Origin: Hirundichthys speculiger
Lineage: Eukaryota; Chordata; Actinopteri; Beloniformes; Exocoetidae
Assembly: GCA_018398805.1 (NCBI GenBank)
Contig: JAGFBZ010000178.1
Coordinates: 1,399,001-1,463,000 of the forward strand
Reading direction: 5' to 3'
DNA: 64,000 nt
Below are positions 47,701 to 59,400 of this stretch, piece after piece; the stretch's first letter is position 1; each line of letters starts with the position of its first letter. The notes under the pieces were generated by a model, which was given only the letters and a program-made list of their open reading frames with translations, did not search any database and was not told where the DNA came from. Both the position numbers and the translations under genes were made by a program.

Positions 47701-50100
47701 ATGAATTGAAAAACAAATGCACCGTTGATAAGGGAGGACTTGAGACTTTCTAGTTTTGATACATCAATGACAGTGTATAGCTATGATCACTGAACAACCT
47801 AAGAGCTGCTGAGCTTCCTCAGAATCATTGGAGATAGGAAGCACATAAGGACATCGATGGCGAGGAGTAATAAAGTATCCAGACCAGGTGTGGAAAAGAT
47901 GGTGCTACTCTTGGTGTAGTGCGCACAACACTTAAGGATCTCCAGATATTTTACTAATCACTCTTCATGCGTTTTGTGATTGGCCCATGATGTTTTTCTT
48001 TATCACTCTATAGTGGTTACAAACAAGTGTTCTAAAACAAAAACAAAATGTTATTTCAATGTTGAATTAACAAAAGCGAATGAATTAAAATGGTGTCGCA
48101 TGACGGACTAAAATCAGCCTTAAAGGTGGGGTAGGTGTTCTTTTTTTGCAGCACTTTTTAGAATATTGCCTGAAAACCTTTTCACATTCCCATTGCACCC
48201 ACTGAAATAAAATGTTTGCAAAAAAACCCCAAACATTTTGGTCCAGTCTAGAGGGTTATAATCAGAGAAAAACTCTTACCAATCAAAATAGTGATCATCA
48301 TTACTTTCATTGGCTGCCTAATACGTCCATCAAATATCAATGCACTCCCACCCACCCCTCCCTCCCTCCCTGCGGTTCATGGTAGTGGTGAATCGTGTGA
48401 AGGCGTGGTTTCGAGGGGTGGGCTGAAGAGGAGGAGGCGGAGTCTATGGGAGGAGGGAGGGAGTGTATATTTTCAAAATCTCACTTGAGTTGGATTGCTG
48501 GAACCATTTTTTCAAAGAACACCTACCCCACCTTTAACAGATGGAAAAAAAAAAAAAAAATACTGACCTTATAGATTTCTGGTTCTTTAATCTCCAACTT
48601 GGTGATATTCAACAGCCTTCCAGGCTTTGTTAAATGTCTACCATCACGTCCAGAGCGCTTTGGTCCCGTTAGCCACACAACACCAATGGCTAAAAGGAAT
48701 CCCATCCCGATCCCAAGCAGCATCCCTCCAATGTAACTTGGCAGAGGTAGCACAAAATACCCGTAGACCAGAACAGTCAGGACCGCCAGAGTATAGTGTG
48801 GAATATTCGGCACTGGTTCACTACCTTCACACTCCTCGTCACTGCTTGGGTCGGTACCGCCACTTACTGGAACTTGATTACCAGTTCCAGTATCATCGGT
48901 TCTGTCCGCACCATCTGTGTCAGTGCAAGTGTCAAAGTCCTCACTGTCCAGGATGCAAAAGTCATCGTCCTCCTGCTTGGCAAGAGCAGACATGGAGCAC
49001 TTGTCCAGTGACATGGAAAGTAAAGAGGATTTTCTGTGGCTCTTAGTGTCAGTGGGGGGGTCTCCAGGTGATTCAGCCGCAACACAGGTCCAGCTGTTGG
49101 GGCTTTCAGCTTCCAAGTCTTCTTCCTCTTTGATGCAGTAATTGTTGTTGCTCTCCAACTGACCGTTGATTGAGGAGATGTTCGAGAGTTCGGTGGCACT
49201 GGCAGAGAGCATTTTGGGACGGTAAATGCTGCTGCCCACTAAGTTGCCTCCCTTCTCATCCATTATCTTACTCAGCAATTGGAGCGGTTCGGAAATGACT
49301 TCGGAGAGACGGCGCTTGGTGTCTTCGATTCGTGCCTCGACTTCAGAGACTTTAAAGAAGCTGCGGTTGTCTGGCGAGGTCAACGGCGAAGACGGGGCAG
49401 TTTTAGAATCGCTAACTAATGACATGGCAGCAGTTGGCGCTCGGGATTGTGTGAACTGCTTAAAAAGCTGCAGGTTAAGGCGTGACTCTGGAAGACGGTT
49501 GGATGTTGACGAAGAAGATGAGTCATTGGTTGTATCTGAGGATAAAGACTTGACGAGAGTCTTCACAAGATGTCTGTGTCTCAGTGAGGAAGACGGTGCA
49601 GAGACCCCATCACGAGACTCAACATCAGACGAGAGAGACTTCATCAAACTTAGTAGGTTAGGTTTGTCTGTAGAGGGAAAACTCAGAGATTTTGTGGGTG
49701 AAGAATTGGTCACTGATCCTTTTTGCTCAGACACATGTGATGGCAGAGTCCGTGTGGGAGTGCTGCTTGTGCGATGTGTAGAACTGGGAGAAAGTCCAGA
49801 GGATGCAGGAACACCACCGATCCCAGCTGAATCAACCGACACCCTTTCAAACATCTCCTCACTTGCCTCTAAGGCCGTTGCAACATTTGAGTCATCCAGA
49901 GCAGCTGAGGCAGTGGGGAGAGGTCTACAGTACAACCCCTCCTCCTCCTCCTCCTCTTCCTCCTTCCCAAGAGCTGAGAAGTGGATGGTGATGGTATCCT
50001 TCGACAGCGATCGCTGGACTTGGAGCTTAGGGGCCACGCCAGGTGGCTGGTTATCTGTGGAGTGAGAGCTCTCTGCATGGTTGGGATGCTGGCTGGTCAT
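34292..50100 (-). CDS. tex2: Testis-expressed protein 2, ER lipid-transfer protein with SMP domain
   Basis: Known role: ER-anchored SMP (TULIP-fold) lipid-transfer protein at membrane contact sites, related to yeast Nvj2. Coding exons: 48568-50100, 46215-46415, 45751-46063, 45381-45616, 44970-45110, 44236-44335, 39830-39956, 37593-37706, 37222-37431, 36670-36790, 34292-34441. The sum is 3246 bases, exactly 1081 codons plus stop; human TEX2 is about 1130. Residues 1-430 are Ser-rich and low complexity, with a run of eight Glu near residue 50. About 435-477 is a hydrophobic membrane segment (LAVLTVLVYGYFVL and GMLLGIGMGFLLAIGVVWL). About 490-670 is a PH-like region (REKEEWFQRFLAASN). Residues 762 to about 1045 form the SMP domain (WVNAALGRLFWDFL, PYFMNELTLTELDMG, NIPPPPTDRIWYGFR). 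A splice acceptor 23 bases before the ATG means at least one noncoding exon lies further right. Intron 6 has a GC donor. Confidence 0.96.
34740..35610. repeat. Fish interspersed repeat, two adjacent units, split by hAT
   Basis: Two inverted/adjacent units share CACCTGATTCAAATGAAT or GAATCAGGTGC, GCAGGGAAACATCTAAAACA and CCTCCAGGACCA. The second unit is interrupted by the hAT copy at 35064-35554 and resumes at 35563 (CATGCAGGACAGCGGCCCTC). Class not assigned. Confidence 0.6.
35064..35554. mobile_element. hAT-type MITE, 491 bp, nested
   Basis: Ends CAATGCTTCTTAACC and GGTTAAGAACCACTG are imperfect inverted repeats. Flanks ATCTAAGA (35056-35063) and CTCTAAGA (35555-35562) are an 8-bp duplication with one mismatch. 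Confidence 0.8.
35668..36003. mobile_element. ISRm11/Tc1-type MITE, about 336 bp
   Basis: Left end (ACAACCCCAGTTAGAAAA, AGTTGGAATGCTGT, GATGATTTACAAGTC) and right end (AAATATGGGTTTATGAGATT) are inverted relative to each other over about 30 bases. Typical terminal pattern of the fish family; no transposase. Confidence 0.65.
36010..36175 (+). repeat. Short non-LTR retrotransposon tail
   Basis: GAGGTGGAGCGGGTG, GGCGTTCATGTCAGTGAGGA and a terminal ATGCAATGACAATAAAGCTG are typical of fish LINE 3' ends. Confidence 0.4.
37798..39045. mobile_element. hAT element, 1248 bp, sister of the copy at 3308
   Basis: CCTAATCT flanks both ends (37790-37797, 39046-39053). Ends TAGGGATGCACGATAA and TTACCGTGCACCCCTA are inverted. 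Long stretches match the 3308-4452 copy (for example CTAAGATCATTACATCAATA). In tex2 intron 7. Confidence 0.93.
39957..44229. other. tex2 intron 6 (4.3 kb), mostly unannotated
   Basis: Holds a 31-base poly(A) near 41728-41757, a GC-richer stretch at 41080-41500 without a clear promoter, and a LINE-like tail at 43878-43910 (TTTCCCTTTGGGGATTAATA). No exon recognised. Confidence 0.45.
44230..44235 (-). other. GC donor site of tex2 intron 6
   Basis: Exon 6 ends AGAG and is followed by GCAAGT, the best-known form of the GC-AG donor. Phase 1 here meets the phase-1 acceptor at 39956, joining YVDYRG to LWFDMEISYSG as in the conserved SMP domain. Confidence 0.85.
46807..47555. mobile_element. Tigger/pogo-like element, about 749 bp, with nested repeat
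   Basis: Ends TACAGTGGTACCTCTACTTA and TAAGTAGAGGTACCACTGTA are exact inverted repeats at TA sites, with ACGAA motifs inside. Bases about 47120-47350 are a separate repeat also present at 60990-61400. Confidence 0.85.
48120..48537. mobile_element. TTAA-flanked MITE (piggyBac- or Kolobok-like), about 410 bp
   Basis: TTAA at both edges, then inverted ends AAGGTGGGGTAGGTGTTCTT and AAGAACACCTACCCCACCTT. No coding capacity. It ends only 31 bases from the donor side of the first tex2 coding exon. Confidence 0.8.
49937..49964 (-). repeat. Coding triplet run (poly-Glu in tex2)
   Basis: Repeated CCT on the plus strand gives eight Glu in a row in tex2 exon 1. A comparable run at 28596-28630 encodes the Glu/Asp stretch of ccdc40 exon 3. 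Confidence 0.8.
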
Positions 50101-50368
50101 TTCAGTACTCCCACTGAGTCAGTCTGCAACGAGGGAAAAGACATCAAAATGCATTAGGGAGGAGGTGATGAGCCCATTCACCGTTTCAGTCATTGATGTT
50201 GGAAACTGAATAACTGTTACAGGCATTCAAAAATACTCCGGTATTTTTGCATCAACAGACGGTCCTGGTAAAACTATATTAAACAAAATCAAGAGCTGAA
50301 TCAATTATCATAAAATTATTCATATATATAAAAAATTATATTGTTGCTGTCCAAACAGTATAATCCCT

Positions 50369-52066
50369 TTAACCTGATAAACCCTGACCCCCTTTTTTAG
50401 CAAAACGCCTAAAAATGACATACCCAAATTAAAATTATTGCAACTTCTACTGTTCTGTCCGCATGGATGCATTAAAGTGTTCCATAAAGAAGACACTCTG
50501 TAGTTTCTTATAAAACTGTCAGGAACACTCTAGGTGATATAGAGACAGAGTAATGGAACTCTGAAGTCAGTAAAAAATTTTAAATTTTGTTCTGCCTGAA
50601 ATAAAAAATGACTTTCAGGATGAATAATAGTCTGAATATTCATCTGAAATAGTAAATGACAGTATGAGGCTGTAGGCACACTATAACTGAACATGTGTTT
50701 CAAATTTGAAGAAGATAGCACAAACATATGACCATTTTACAGTATGGTTGGGCTTTCATTAAAAAATCTAGGCGCAGCTCCAAAAAGGCCTTTGGAGACT
50801 CCAAATAAACACATGGTAACCAAAATGATATTCTGAGACAATAGGTACTTTTTCCTTTACATTTTGGTATTTTTCATCAGTTTGAGTTAAAATAATCACA
50901 AATTTGCCATTTTTAAATTTACAACTAGTTTTTGGTATTACCATAAACCACATACTAACGTACATAACTGTGTAAAAACCACCAATTCATAATATATTTG
51001 ATGACTACATATATATATATATATGACTACATGTGGAGCATATATACTTTTTAAAATATGTTACAGTTAAGGTTTTGAGGTTATGAGGGCTCAATTGCAT
51101 GAAGGTCAAGCAGGGAGGAGGCAGGAATAATGTTCACTGTCTGAAGAGTTCTCAAAAATCTTCTCCAGTGCCTCCAGGACACTAAAACGTGTTTTTGACT
51201 TACTTTTAGCCATTTAACCGTGAAGTAAGTTATCTTAATTTACGCGAGTTATTTTGCTGTTTGCACCGCTGAGCGCTCTGAGTAAATGCGCACATGCAAG
51301 ACTGGAGGAGCGCACCGCTACGCGCAGGCGTAGAACGGCTCAGGTAAAGTCAAATTACACATGCAATACGTCATTGGAAAGGCTGATCTATGCTCTAAGA
51401 GGCGGACATGACGAATCTAAGGTCCGCCTTGTAGCTGTCAATCAAATGCATTGCAAAGAGAGTCACCGGAAATTCGAACAAAGCCATCTTTGTTTCGGGA
51501 AGATGATTCCTCTGCTTGAAAAACTATGATTCCTCTGCTTGAAAAACTATGATCGGAAAACAAACAAAACTTTTTTACACTTCTAATATGGTACTGAATT
51601 GCAAAAAAGTGCTTTGGTTATAAGTAATAACATTTATTGACACTAAATCTCAATAAATGATCATGAGAATTCAACCATACATGAAGAACCAAGCTTGTTC
51701 AGGGCATTTCTCAGCAACCAAAAATCGCTCGAGTGAGCATCTTTCTGTTTATAGACAAGCTAAGCCTCTGTCAACAAACAGGGACCGGATTCAACCCGTT
51801 TCTCCGCGTTTTCTGGGACTTTTACCGACGAAAACCAGTAAGTGCTGACTTTCACGACTTTCGGCTTTTATGTCTTTAGGCACCTCTTGTGCAAGATATA
51901 TAAGAGATGAAAGAAAAACGGCATTATTTTTGCAAAGAGGAGACTCTGCAGAGTTCAATGATACCAAACACAGCTATAACAGATGAAGTGATCTGTAGGA
52001 GTCATTTTTAGACAAAATTATTACACAATGAGGACGCCGGCGTCCTCGTCGGGTTTATCAGGTTAA
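50369..52066. mobile_element. TTAA-flanked element, about 1.7 kb
   Basis: TTAA at both edges followed by inverted ends CCTGATAAACCC and GGGTTTATCAGG. Target site and ends fit piggyBac- or Kolobok-type elements. No transposase frame; probably non-autonomous. A short duplicated phrase (GATTCCTCTGCTTGAAAAAC) occurs twice at 51506 and 51529. Confidence 0.7.
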
Positions 52067-52074
52067 AGTCTCAT

Positions 52075-53161
52075 TGTAGAAGCTTACAGCTGTAGGCAGC
52101 ATTGATCTCCTGAATCCTCTCCTTGGATGGTTGGGAGAAGTTGCTCTCGGTGGACACTCTGGTACCATTCTTTATTCATGGATGTGCTTTTAGGCAAGAT
52201 TGTGAGAGATCCCACTCCCTTGACCAAAAACCCCACACATGAATGGTCTCTGGATGGTAGCGCTCACCTTGTCCTTTCCGAACAAGCCTTCTTCCAGATG
52301 CCCCAACAATCAGAAAGGGGATTCATCATAGAAAATGACTTTACCCCAGTCCTCAGCAGTCCAGTCCCTGTACCTTCTGCAGAATACCAGTCTGTCCCTA
52401 ATGTTTTTACTTGAGAGAGCTTCTTTGCTGCCCTCCTTGACACCAGGCCTTCCGCCAAAAGTCTTCGCCTCACTGTGTGTGCAGATGCCCTCACACCTGC
52501 CTGCTGCCATTCCTGAGCAAGTTCTGCACTAGTGGCGGCCCGATCCCGCAGCTGAAACACCTTCAGGAGATGATCCTGGCACTTGCTGGACTTTCTTGGG
52601 CGCCCTGGAGCGCAAGAGCAACTTCTCCCAACCATCCAAGGGCAGTTTGGTGATGAAGAATGCCTTTTCCAGCATGATGGAACACCTTGCCATAAAGCAA
52701 AAGTCGTAACGAAATGGCCTGGGGAACAAAACATGAAGATTTTGGGCCCTTGGCCAGGAAACTTCCCGGATCTTAATCGCATTGTGAACTTGTGGTCAAT
52801 CCTCAAGAGGCGGGTGGACAATCAAAAACCCACAAATTCTGACAAACTCCAAGCATTGATTATGCAAAAATAGACTGCCATCAGTCAGGATTTGGTCCAG
52901 AAGTTGATTAAGAGCATTGCAGGGAGAATTGCAGAGGTCTTGAAAAAGAAGGGTCAGCACTGCAAATATTGACTTATTGCATGAATTATGTGGAATTCTT
53001 AATAAAAGCCTTTGAAACTGATGAAATACTTCTAATTGTATTTCATTATAACAGAAACACCTGACAAAAACATATAAAAACTCCGAAGCAGCAGACTTTG
53101 CGAAAATGTAATATTTGTTTCTCAACAATTCTCATTCTCAAAACTTTTGGCCAGGACTGTA
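52075..53161. mobile_element. Tc1-like transposon with internal inversion
   Basis: The N-terminal half of a Tc1 transposase (helix-turn-helix TVRRRLLAEGLVSRRAAKK, then EDWGKVIFYDESPF with the first catalytic Asp) runs on the minus strand from about 52605 to 52150. The C-terminal half (CLFQHDGTPCHKA, second Asp; WSILKRRV) runs on the plus strand from about 52611 to 52873. The right terminal repeat ends CTTTTGGCCAGGACTGTA at 53161; no matching left terminus is seen. Confidence 0.85.
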
Positions 53162-53930
53162 GTTCTGCTGACCATCAACTGCTGATCTGATGTCTACAAT
53201 CAAGCAACCGAAACCAATACGGCAGAATACGGCACAATCAGAATACAAAAGCTTTACCAAGTCTGTAAAAACAAGCCTTGAATGTTATGCAATTAGGATT
53301 TTGCAAATTTACCAAGAATATTGAACTTATTCGAAAGCGGCAGGGTTTGAGACACCTTAGTGTTCAAGCATTCAATGATTTCCACAAAACTGACAAGGTC
53401 TCAGCAAGCACATACAACTGAATTACCCTGTTTTTGGTTCGTAGAGTAATAAGTGCATAAATTTGCTATTGTTAATAAACCAATCATCTAACTCCCTGGT
53501 GTCAAAAACGTGATAAAACTTTTAGCTGGTTTGTATCATTCTGACAGCCTCTAATAGTGAAAACAGGATTGTAGAAATGCCTTGTTGCCATCTGGTACTC
53601 GTGTCCTTGTGTTTTGTCTGGACAGCAGAGGTGCTTTGAGGTCATGCTGGCTTACACATTTACAGACGCAACTTAACCACCCATTGTCACACGGGTCATG
53701 AGTGAGCTTGTTACCCAGTCAGGCAGTCTGCCAGCCACCTCTGTCCCCAGTTAGTCAGCCTGGTCAGCAGCAACACAATGACACCATTGTGGCGGAAAGT
53801 CAGATGGAAACAGATCTCATATTAACATTCAAGACTGACGGGCTGTAAAGTATTTGCTTAAAGCATATCAGAGTGGCGACATGGTGCGCAGGTCTGTGTG
53901 TGTTTTGTGATTCGACAGCTTCCAATTTAG
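53162..53930. other. Intergenic, no feature recognised
   Basis: No frame, repeat end or RNA gene recognised. Confidence 0.4.
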
Positions 53931-53934
53931 TTCC

Positions 53935-54480
53935 AGAGAAGTTGGGATGTTTCTTAAATTTGAATAAAATGAAAACTAAAAGCCTTTCAAATCACATTGG
54001 CCAATATCTTATTCACAACAGAACATAGATAATATTACAAATGTTTAAATTTTTATCCACCAAGTGAGCTCATTTCAAATATGATTTCTGCTTCAGGTCC
54101 CTCAAAAAAAGTCAGCACAGGGTCAAGACATAGCTGAAAAAGCAAGACATTTTACACATTTTACACATACACACACATATACACAGAGTATATAAAGGTT
54201 TTAAAACAACATATGCTCCCCTCCAGGCGACATCTATTTCAAGGAAGGCCTTGTGTGTTTCAGCACGACAATGCAAAACCACATACTGCAGCTATTACAG
54301 CAGCATGGCTGTTGCATGGTCCCATGCTGCCTCCCTCTCTGCTGTGCTTTAGCTTTATACCCAACCACTCTTCTGCAGAAGAGACTGTCAGAACTATTGA
54401 CTAGTAAGAACTGCAACTGTGGAAGTAATTATCAGAGCTGATAATTCAGTGGTCAGAGCTCCCCTTGGGCTACACTGCTT
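53935..54480 (+). mobile_element. Decayed ISRm11/Tc1-type element
   Basis: Starts near AGAAGTTGGGATGT with AATAAAATGAAAAC, and keeps the transposase stretch FQHDNAKPHTAAITAAWLL at 54250-54310 before the frame breaks. Right end unclear. Confidence 0.6.
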
Positions 54481-54659
54481 AAATCAGGTTAAGGGTTTAT
54501 TGTCAGGTAAGGTATTATTGTCAAGGCAGCTCCGGCTTCTGCAGATATGTCCAAAAATTATTTATTTTCACGTCACCACATTCCGTTTTAAGAACCTGGA
54601 TAATAAACAATTAAACATATATATATATATGTATATAAAAAGAGAGGGTATTTGAAATA

Positions 54660-55450
54660 CTTTGCATCTAACTCTCCATCCAAGGACACATCTGTACACA
54701 GCGATAATGAAAAAAAATGTAGCATTGACAAGTCAGACTTTTAAGTGAATTGGTAATTGACTTAAATGACCGTGGTGGGTCTCTCTAATTGCTTCTACTG
54801 ATGCTAACTACAGAAGAAAGCCAGCCTCATTAACCCTCATGTTTACTCTCCAGGACATGCTCACACCTTTCTTCTTTATAAAGCATCATGCATAGTTAAT
54901 GAGATGTAGCTCACAGAGCTATTAGACGAACTAGGTGGGTATATGTGGCTCTGGATGTTTATTCAGAAATCTAGCAGAGGATGAGAATCAGTTATGGGTG
55001 TTATAAAATTTGCTTTTAAACAGTGCCGTTCTACAAGCAGAACATAGACAGTACATCGAGACCTTTATCATTAAGGTCAGGATTTGCAGTTGACTTCATC
55101 GTAGTGATACAGCGACCCTGGAAACTGCTGATCAGCAAAACATTAGGCCTCTGAAGGTAAATGATGACCCAAAGAGGAAATGGTATATCAATAAAAGCCA
55201 CAGAGGTTTTTTGTCATTATGTCTTTTTAAATTGTATTTTATTCTTTTTTTTTTTATGACTTCCCGGTGATATATCATTACTGTTCTCTCAATATTAGTC
55301 ATGAGCTGTGTCTAGAGATGTTTCACAACGTTGTACAAAGAAATGTAGGAAGTTCCTTGCTGAAGTATAACTGTCCAAAAACAGTCAGATGAGGAAAAGT
55401 GGGTTAAAACCATGAAAGTGCATGTTTGAAGTGACAGTTCTTTCAACATC
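54660..55450. other. Intergenic, no feature recognised
   Basis: A/T-rich, no supported gene or repeat end. Confidence 0.4.
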
Positions 55451-56450
55451 AGTGGCAAGAAATCTAACGGTTTTCTAGATTCTCTTGCTATAAAACATGA
55501 TCTGATCTTCACCCAAGTGACAATAATCCACAAACACAACCTGTCTAAGCTGATGACACACAGACAATTATAATCTAAATAAACTGTCACAAAGAAGAAG
55601 GAAAAGGTACTAGAAGCCATGGACTAATTTGTTTTTTTTTTCTTAAAAAAATAAAGCTAATTGGAGTCTAAAGTTTGTACACCTGGAGTCCAGTTAATGA
55701 TTTGAGTTGGAGGTGTGGTTCAAAGCTTCGTTGACTGTTGAAAATACACTAATTGAACAACAAACTTCCTGTTCGCTGTTCATAAGAAGCATGTACGTGT
55801 GAACCATGCCATGCAAAAAGATCTCTGAAGCCACACAATCAAGCGTAGTTGATTTACATAAGCATGGAAAGGGATAGTAATCTCAGTGTTTATGCATCCA
55901 TTTGTCCATAGTTAAGACAAATGATCTATAAACAGAGCACTGCAACTGCTCTTCCTGGAACTTGGCAGACAGCTAAGATAACTCCAAAGGCAAAACACAA
56001 TATCTGTAATGAGATAAATAAGAACTTACAACTAACAGATACAGCCTTGAAGACATCAGTGGAACTGGCAAACATCTCTGTGCATGAGTCTACCATATAT
56101 TAGTTATTGAACAGGCAGGATGTCCACAGCAGAACATCCAGGGGTCCTGTTGTTGTTGTGTAGCTCTGATCTACAGCTATAAAAAGCACCAAAGACATTT
56201 CTGCTGAAGGAGGTTCAACCAGCTATTAACTTCAAAGATCCACTTGGTTCGTCATCCAAGACTGCAAATGTTTAATGAGTATGTTCAATGAAGACACAAG
56301 AAATTATAATTTCGCTGTCTCTATCATTGTTTGTGTGTTATCAGTTAAACACATTTTATTTTTGTGACTTTGATCACAGACTGGATCACACTTGATGGCG
56401 AATAAATGCAGAAAACCAGTTCATTCCAAGGGTTTGAATACCGGTACTTT
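55450..56450 (+). mobile_element. Decayed Tc1-like transposon with both terminal repeats
   Basis: Left terminus (55470-55600; TGATCTGATCTTCACCC, AATAATCCACAAACACAACC, GATGACACACAGACAATTAT) and right terminus (56280-56450) are degenerate inverted copies. Between them are worn transposase phrases (CATGGAAAGGGATAGTAATC, GTTAAGACAAATGATCTATA, CTGGCAAACATCTCTGTGCA). Confidence 0.65.
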
Positions 56451-56479
56451 TAATTGCTGCTGTTATGTATTTTTCTTTT

Positions 56480-59400
56480 AATCGCTGTTAATATGTCGTA
56501 TTTAGGGATCTGTCACTTCCCAAGTAAGCATGACTCAGTATCTCCCCTCCAGCGTGATCTCATCCAAACCTCCACTTCACATTTCACCGGACAACTTACT
56601 GGAACTATGACTGAATGGAGGGAGTGAAACTGCCCTTGTGTCTTGTCATGTGTCATTATGCAATCCACAATTCTTGCAATAGTCTTGCAGTTGCTGTAGT
56701 CTGGAAAGACAAACTCAGTGTCGCCGCTACCTTTAAGTGTGGAAATGACTGGATGATGGTCACATCCACATTTTAAAAAAACATGTGGGGCAGAACCTGG
56801 TCTTTAACAAGATTCATCATTCAATGAATAGCTAATGAAATCTTCAGTTATATTGTCAAAGTAAATCTAACCTGAAGTGTGTCATTTGTCTACATTTGCC
56901 CAAGCATTGATGAAATTAAAGATGTACAAGACTGTAATTAGACAAAACATGCTATTAAGGTAGGAGAAGTGTCACTTGTGAAACATTTGTAGCCATACCA
57001 TAACAGAATAGGTTCAAATGTACTGATTTTGTTATACAGTAGACAATAGAAAAAAAAAATCTACGTAGAGAGTGCTGTGTGTGTTGGCTCTTTGTGCAAC
57101 TGAGAAAAGGTTTGCGATGTGTAAACATGTTACACAGCATAAGTCCTCCAAGCATGCGAGCCTACAATAACAAGAGTGGCTGACGGTTTCTGGTGTGTAT
57201 AGCTCAGTGTTTTCACTGCAAGGATATTTCTGCAAGTCACCCTGCCTGTTGCTCTTTGCCAACACAACACCACATGCCAACCCCCTCAGAGAATCTCAAA
57301 TGTCATGCACCACTGTTTCACATGATATCAGAGACCTGCAGAGAGAAATGGAGGTTAAATTATATGGGGGAAAAAAAACAACCCCCCCCCCCAAAAAAAA
57401 AAAAAAAAAAAAAACATATTGAAACACTGTTCAGGTTGCTTAGGTAAAGTTCAGGAGAAGTCCTACCTTGAATTCTGTTGTTTACTTAGAGTGGTGGTTT
57501 TTCCTGTGTTCACAGTGACGGTTTAGTTCAGGAAAGTGTCACAACTCCTCGCTCAAACACTACAGTGCAGATGTGTACAAGCACAAGAAGTTGACACCTC
57601 ACTGCATGGTGGCTTGTAAAAGTAAATGTTTAGGGGTTCGAGATTACTCAACACATTTGTGAAGGGTGTTCCTTGTGGCGGTTATAGGCTTCTCTTATCA
57701 TTACGACATGTCAAGATATGATATAAAAGTCTGATACTTCATAATCCAAATTCTTAAAGTGACCGATGGCTCCATTTCACAAAGTTTTTTTTTTTTTTTT
57801 AGAGTAGAGGTCGGGGTCACTGCAAGTCATCACAGCTGCTTTCACAATAGCCAACTTTCAGCTTTGGCAGACTGCTCTGCTGTTCAGACTACACAAGCTT
57901 ACTGTCTTGTAACTAGGAGTACTGAAGTCATTGTGATGTTCACATTAAATGACTAATCGTCACAGGTGGGTCACACACATTATGAGGCTCAACGAAGACT
58001 CGGTCACCCAAGAACTCTGAGCACGTCTCCAAACATTGTTTTGTCATCAAAATACATCCGTTAAATAACACCAAACCATGCACAAAATCATTGAAAAATG
58101 ACAAGAAATTGGAGGTGCAAGCTGTTTGTTGCGTTTCACCGAATAAAACTGCACATCTCCCCTTCTTCAAGAGTTTTCAATCTCACGGTGACCGAATCAC
58201 ATGCCTTAATCTCTAATTGGTGGGCACTTGAAAGAGAAGTTGGCCCTATGGTTACTGATATTTAGCATGCTAGTTATCAGTCTGCCATTAGTAAAAGCTC
58301 AGCGACACATCAGAGAGCATCTTTGATGCATCCGAGTTGTTCAGATAGCGACCGAGTACCGACTGGCAACCACCAACCGCTTCCCAGTTAGCATCCAACC
58401 AGTCCACAAGCCTGGCAGCTGGAAAATGGCCTTAAAATAGTATTAAGTAAAAGCAAGTAAAGGTTTTTATTATCTAATGAGTGATCAACTGGCACAAGCT
58501 GTTACTGAACTGTTTGACTGCCTTCGCAAGAGCTTAGCAAACGAAGCAGCTGTTGGCCCAACGCTGCCACCAAAACAGCCGTGCATGATTGTGTGCGCAC
58601 ATTTGAGTGAATGCCATGTTCTTCCATAGTTCATGCTCTGTGAACAAATGAAAACTGAACCTGTTCTGAAGAATGCAGACGGACTGGTGAAACAGACAGG
58701 ACCCAAGGGTTGGACGGTGAGATCATCATGGGTCCAACCATCCATCACCATTCCTATCCAGCCATTCTTAAATTCCTCACAATCATGAGGCCTCTGCCCC
58801 GTGACAGCACCTTATCACGTCAGATAACATCAGCTGCCTCACAATAGGACAATGGAAAGAAAAACGATGACAAACTCTCACAAGACAAACGCTCAAGGAT
58901 GTATTTAGTTTTCAAACCGTTTTAAAGATGCAGATATTGTTCAAAAGATATGGATATTATTTACCAATGTAGCCATCAGTGTTACAATTTCTTTTGTTTG
59001 TTTTAAAACAACTAACCTTGAACAATGAAAGGATGTTAATTTAACCATCATGGCAGTGTGGTGATTTTGTAGCCTAGGTCATCACGTTACCAATGGTACA
59101 GAACGTACTGAACTGATTGCCATGGGCGAGTTTTCAGCGAAGACTCATACTGAAGCATCAGCACGACTGCAGAACTGCCAATAACACTTTGGATCAACAT
59201 GTTTTAACTACAAAACTGAGAACAGACATTGACTGGCGACTGTACTCCATTGTGCACCATTTTGGTTGCCGCCCTGCCTGCATCACATGCTTACTTTCTC
59301 TGATTGGTTGCATGTCTATTGAATGGCTTCCAGAGGCCGTGTCCTCTCCATCTGCTGGTTCTGAGCCCAGGAAACCCAAGTTGAATCCAGAGGAACTGGA

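Noticed and set aside
49226..50065. 279-residue plus-strand open frame
   Set aside because: Exact antisense shadow of tex2 exon 1; Ser-rich coding sequence leaves the reverse frame open. No family resemblance.
52264..52873. 185- and 96-residue frames as host genes
   Set aside because: Both are recognisable halves of a Tc1 transposase, not host coding sequence.
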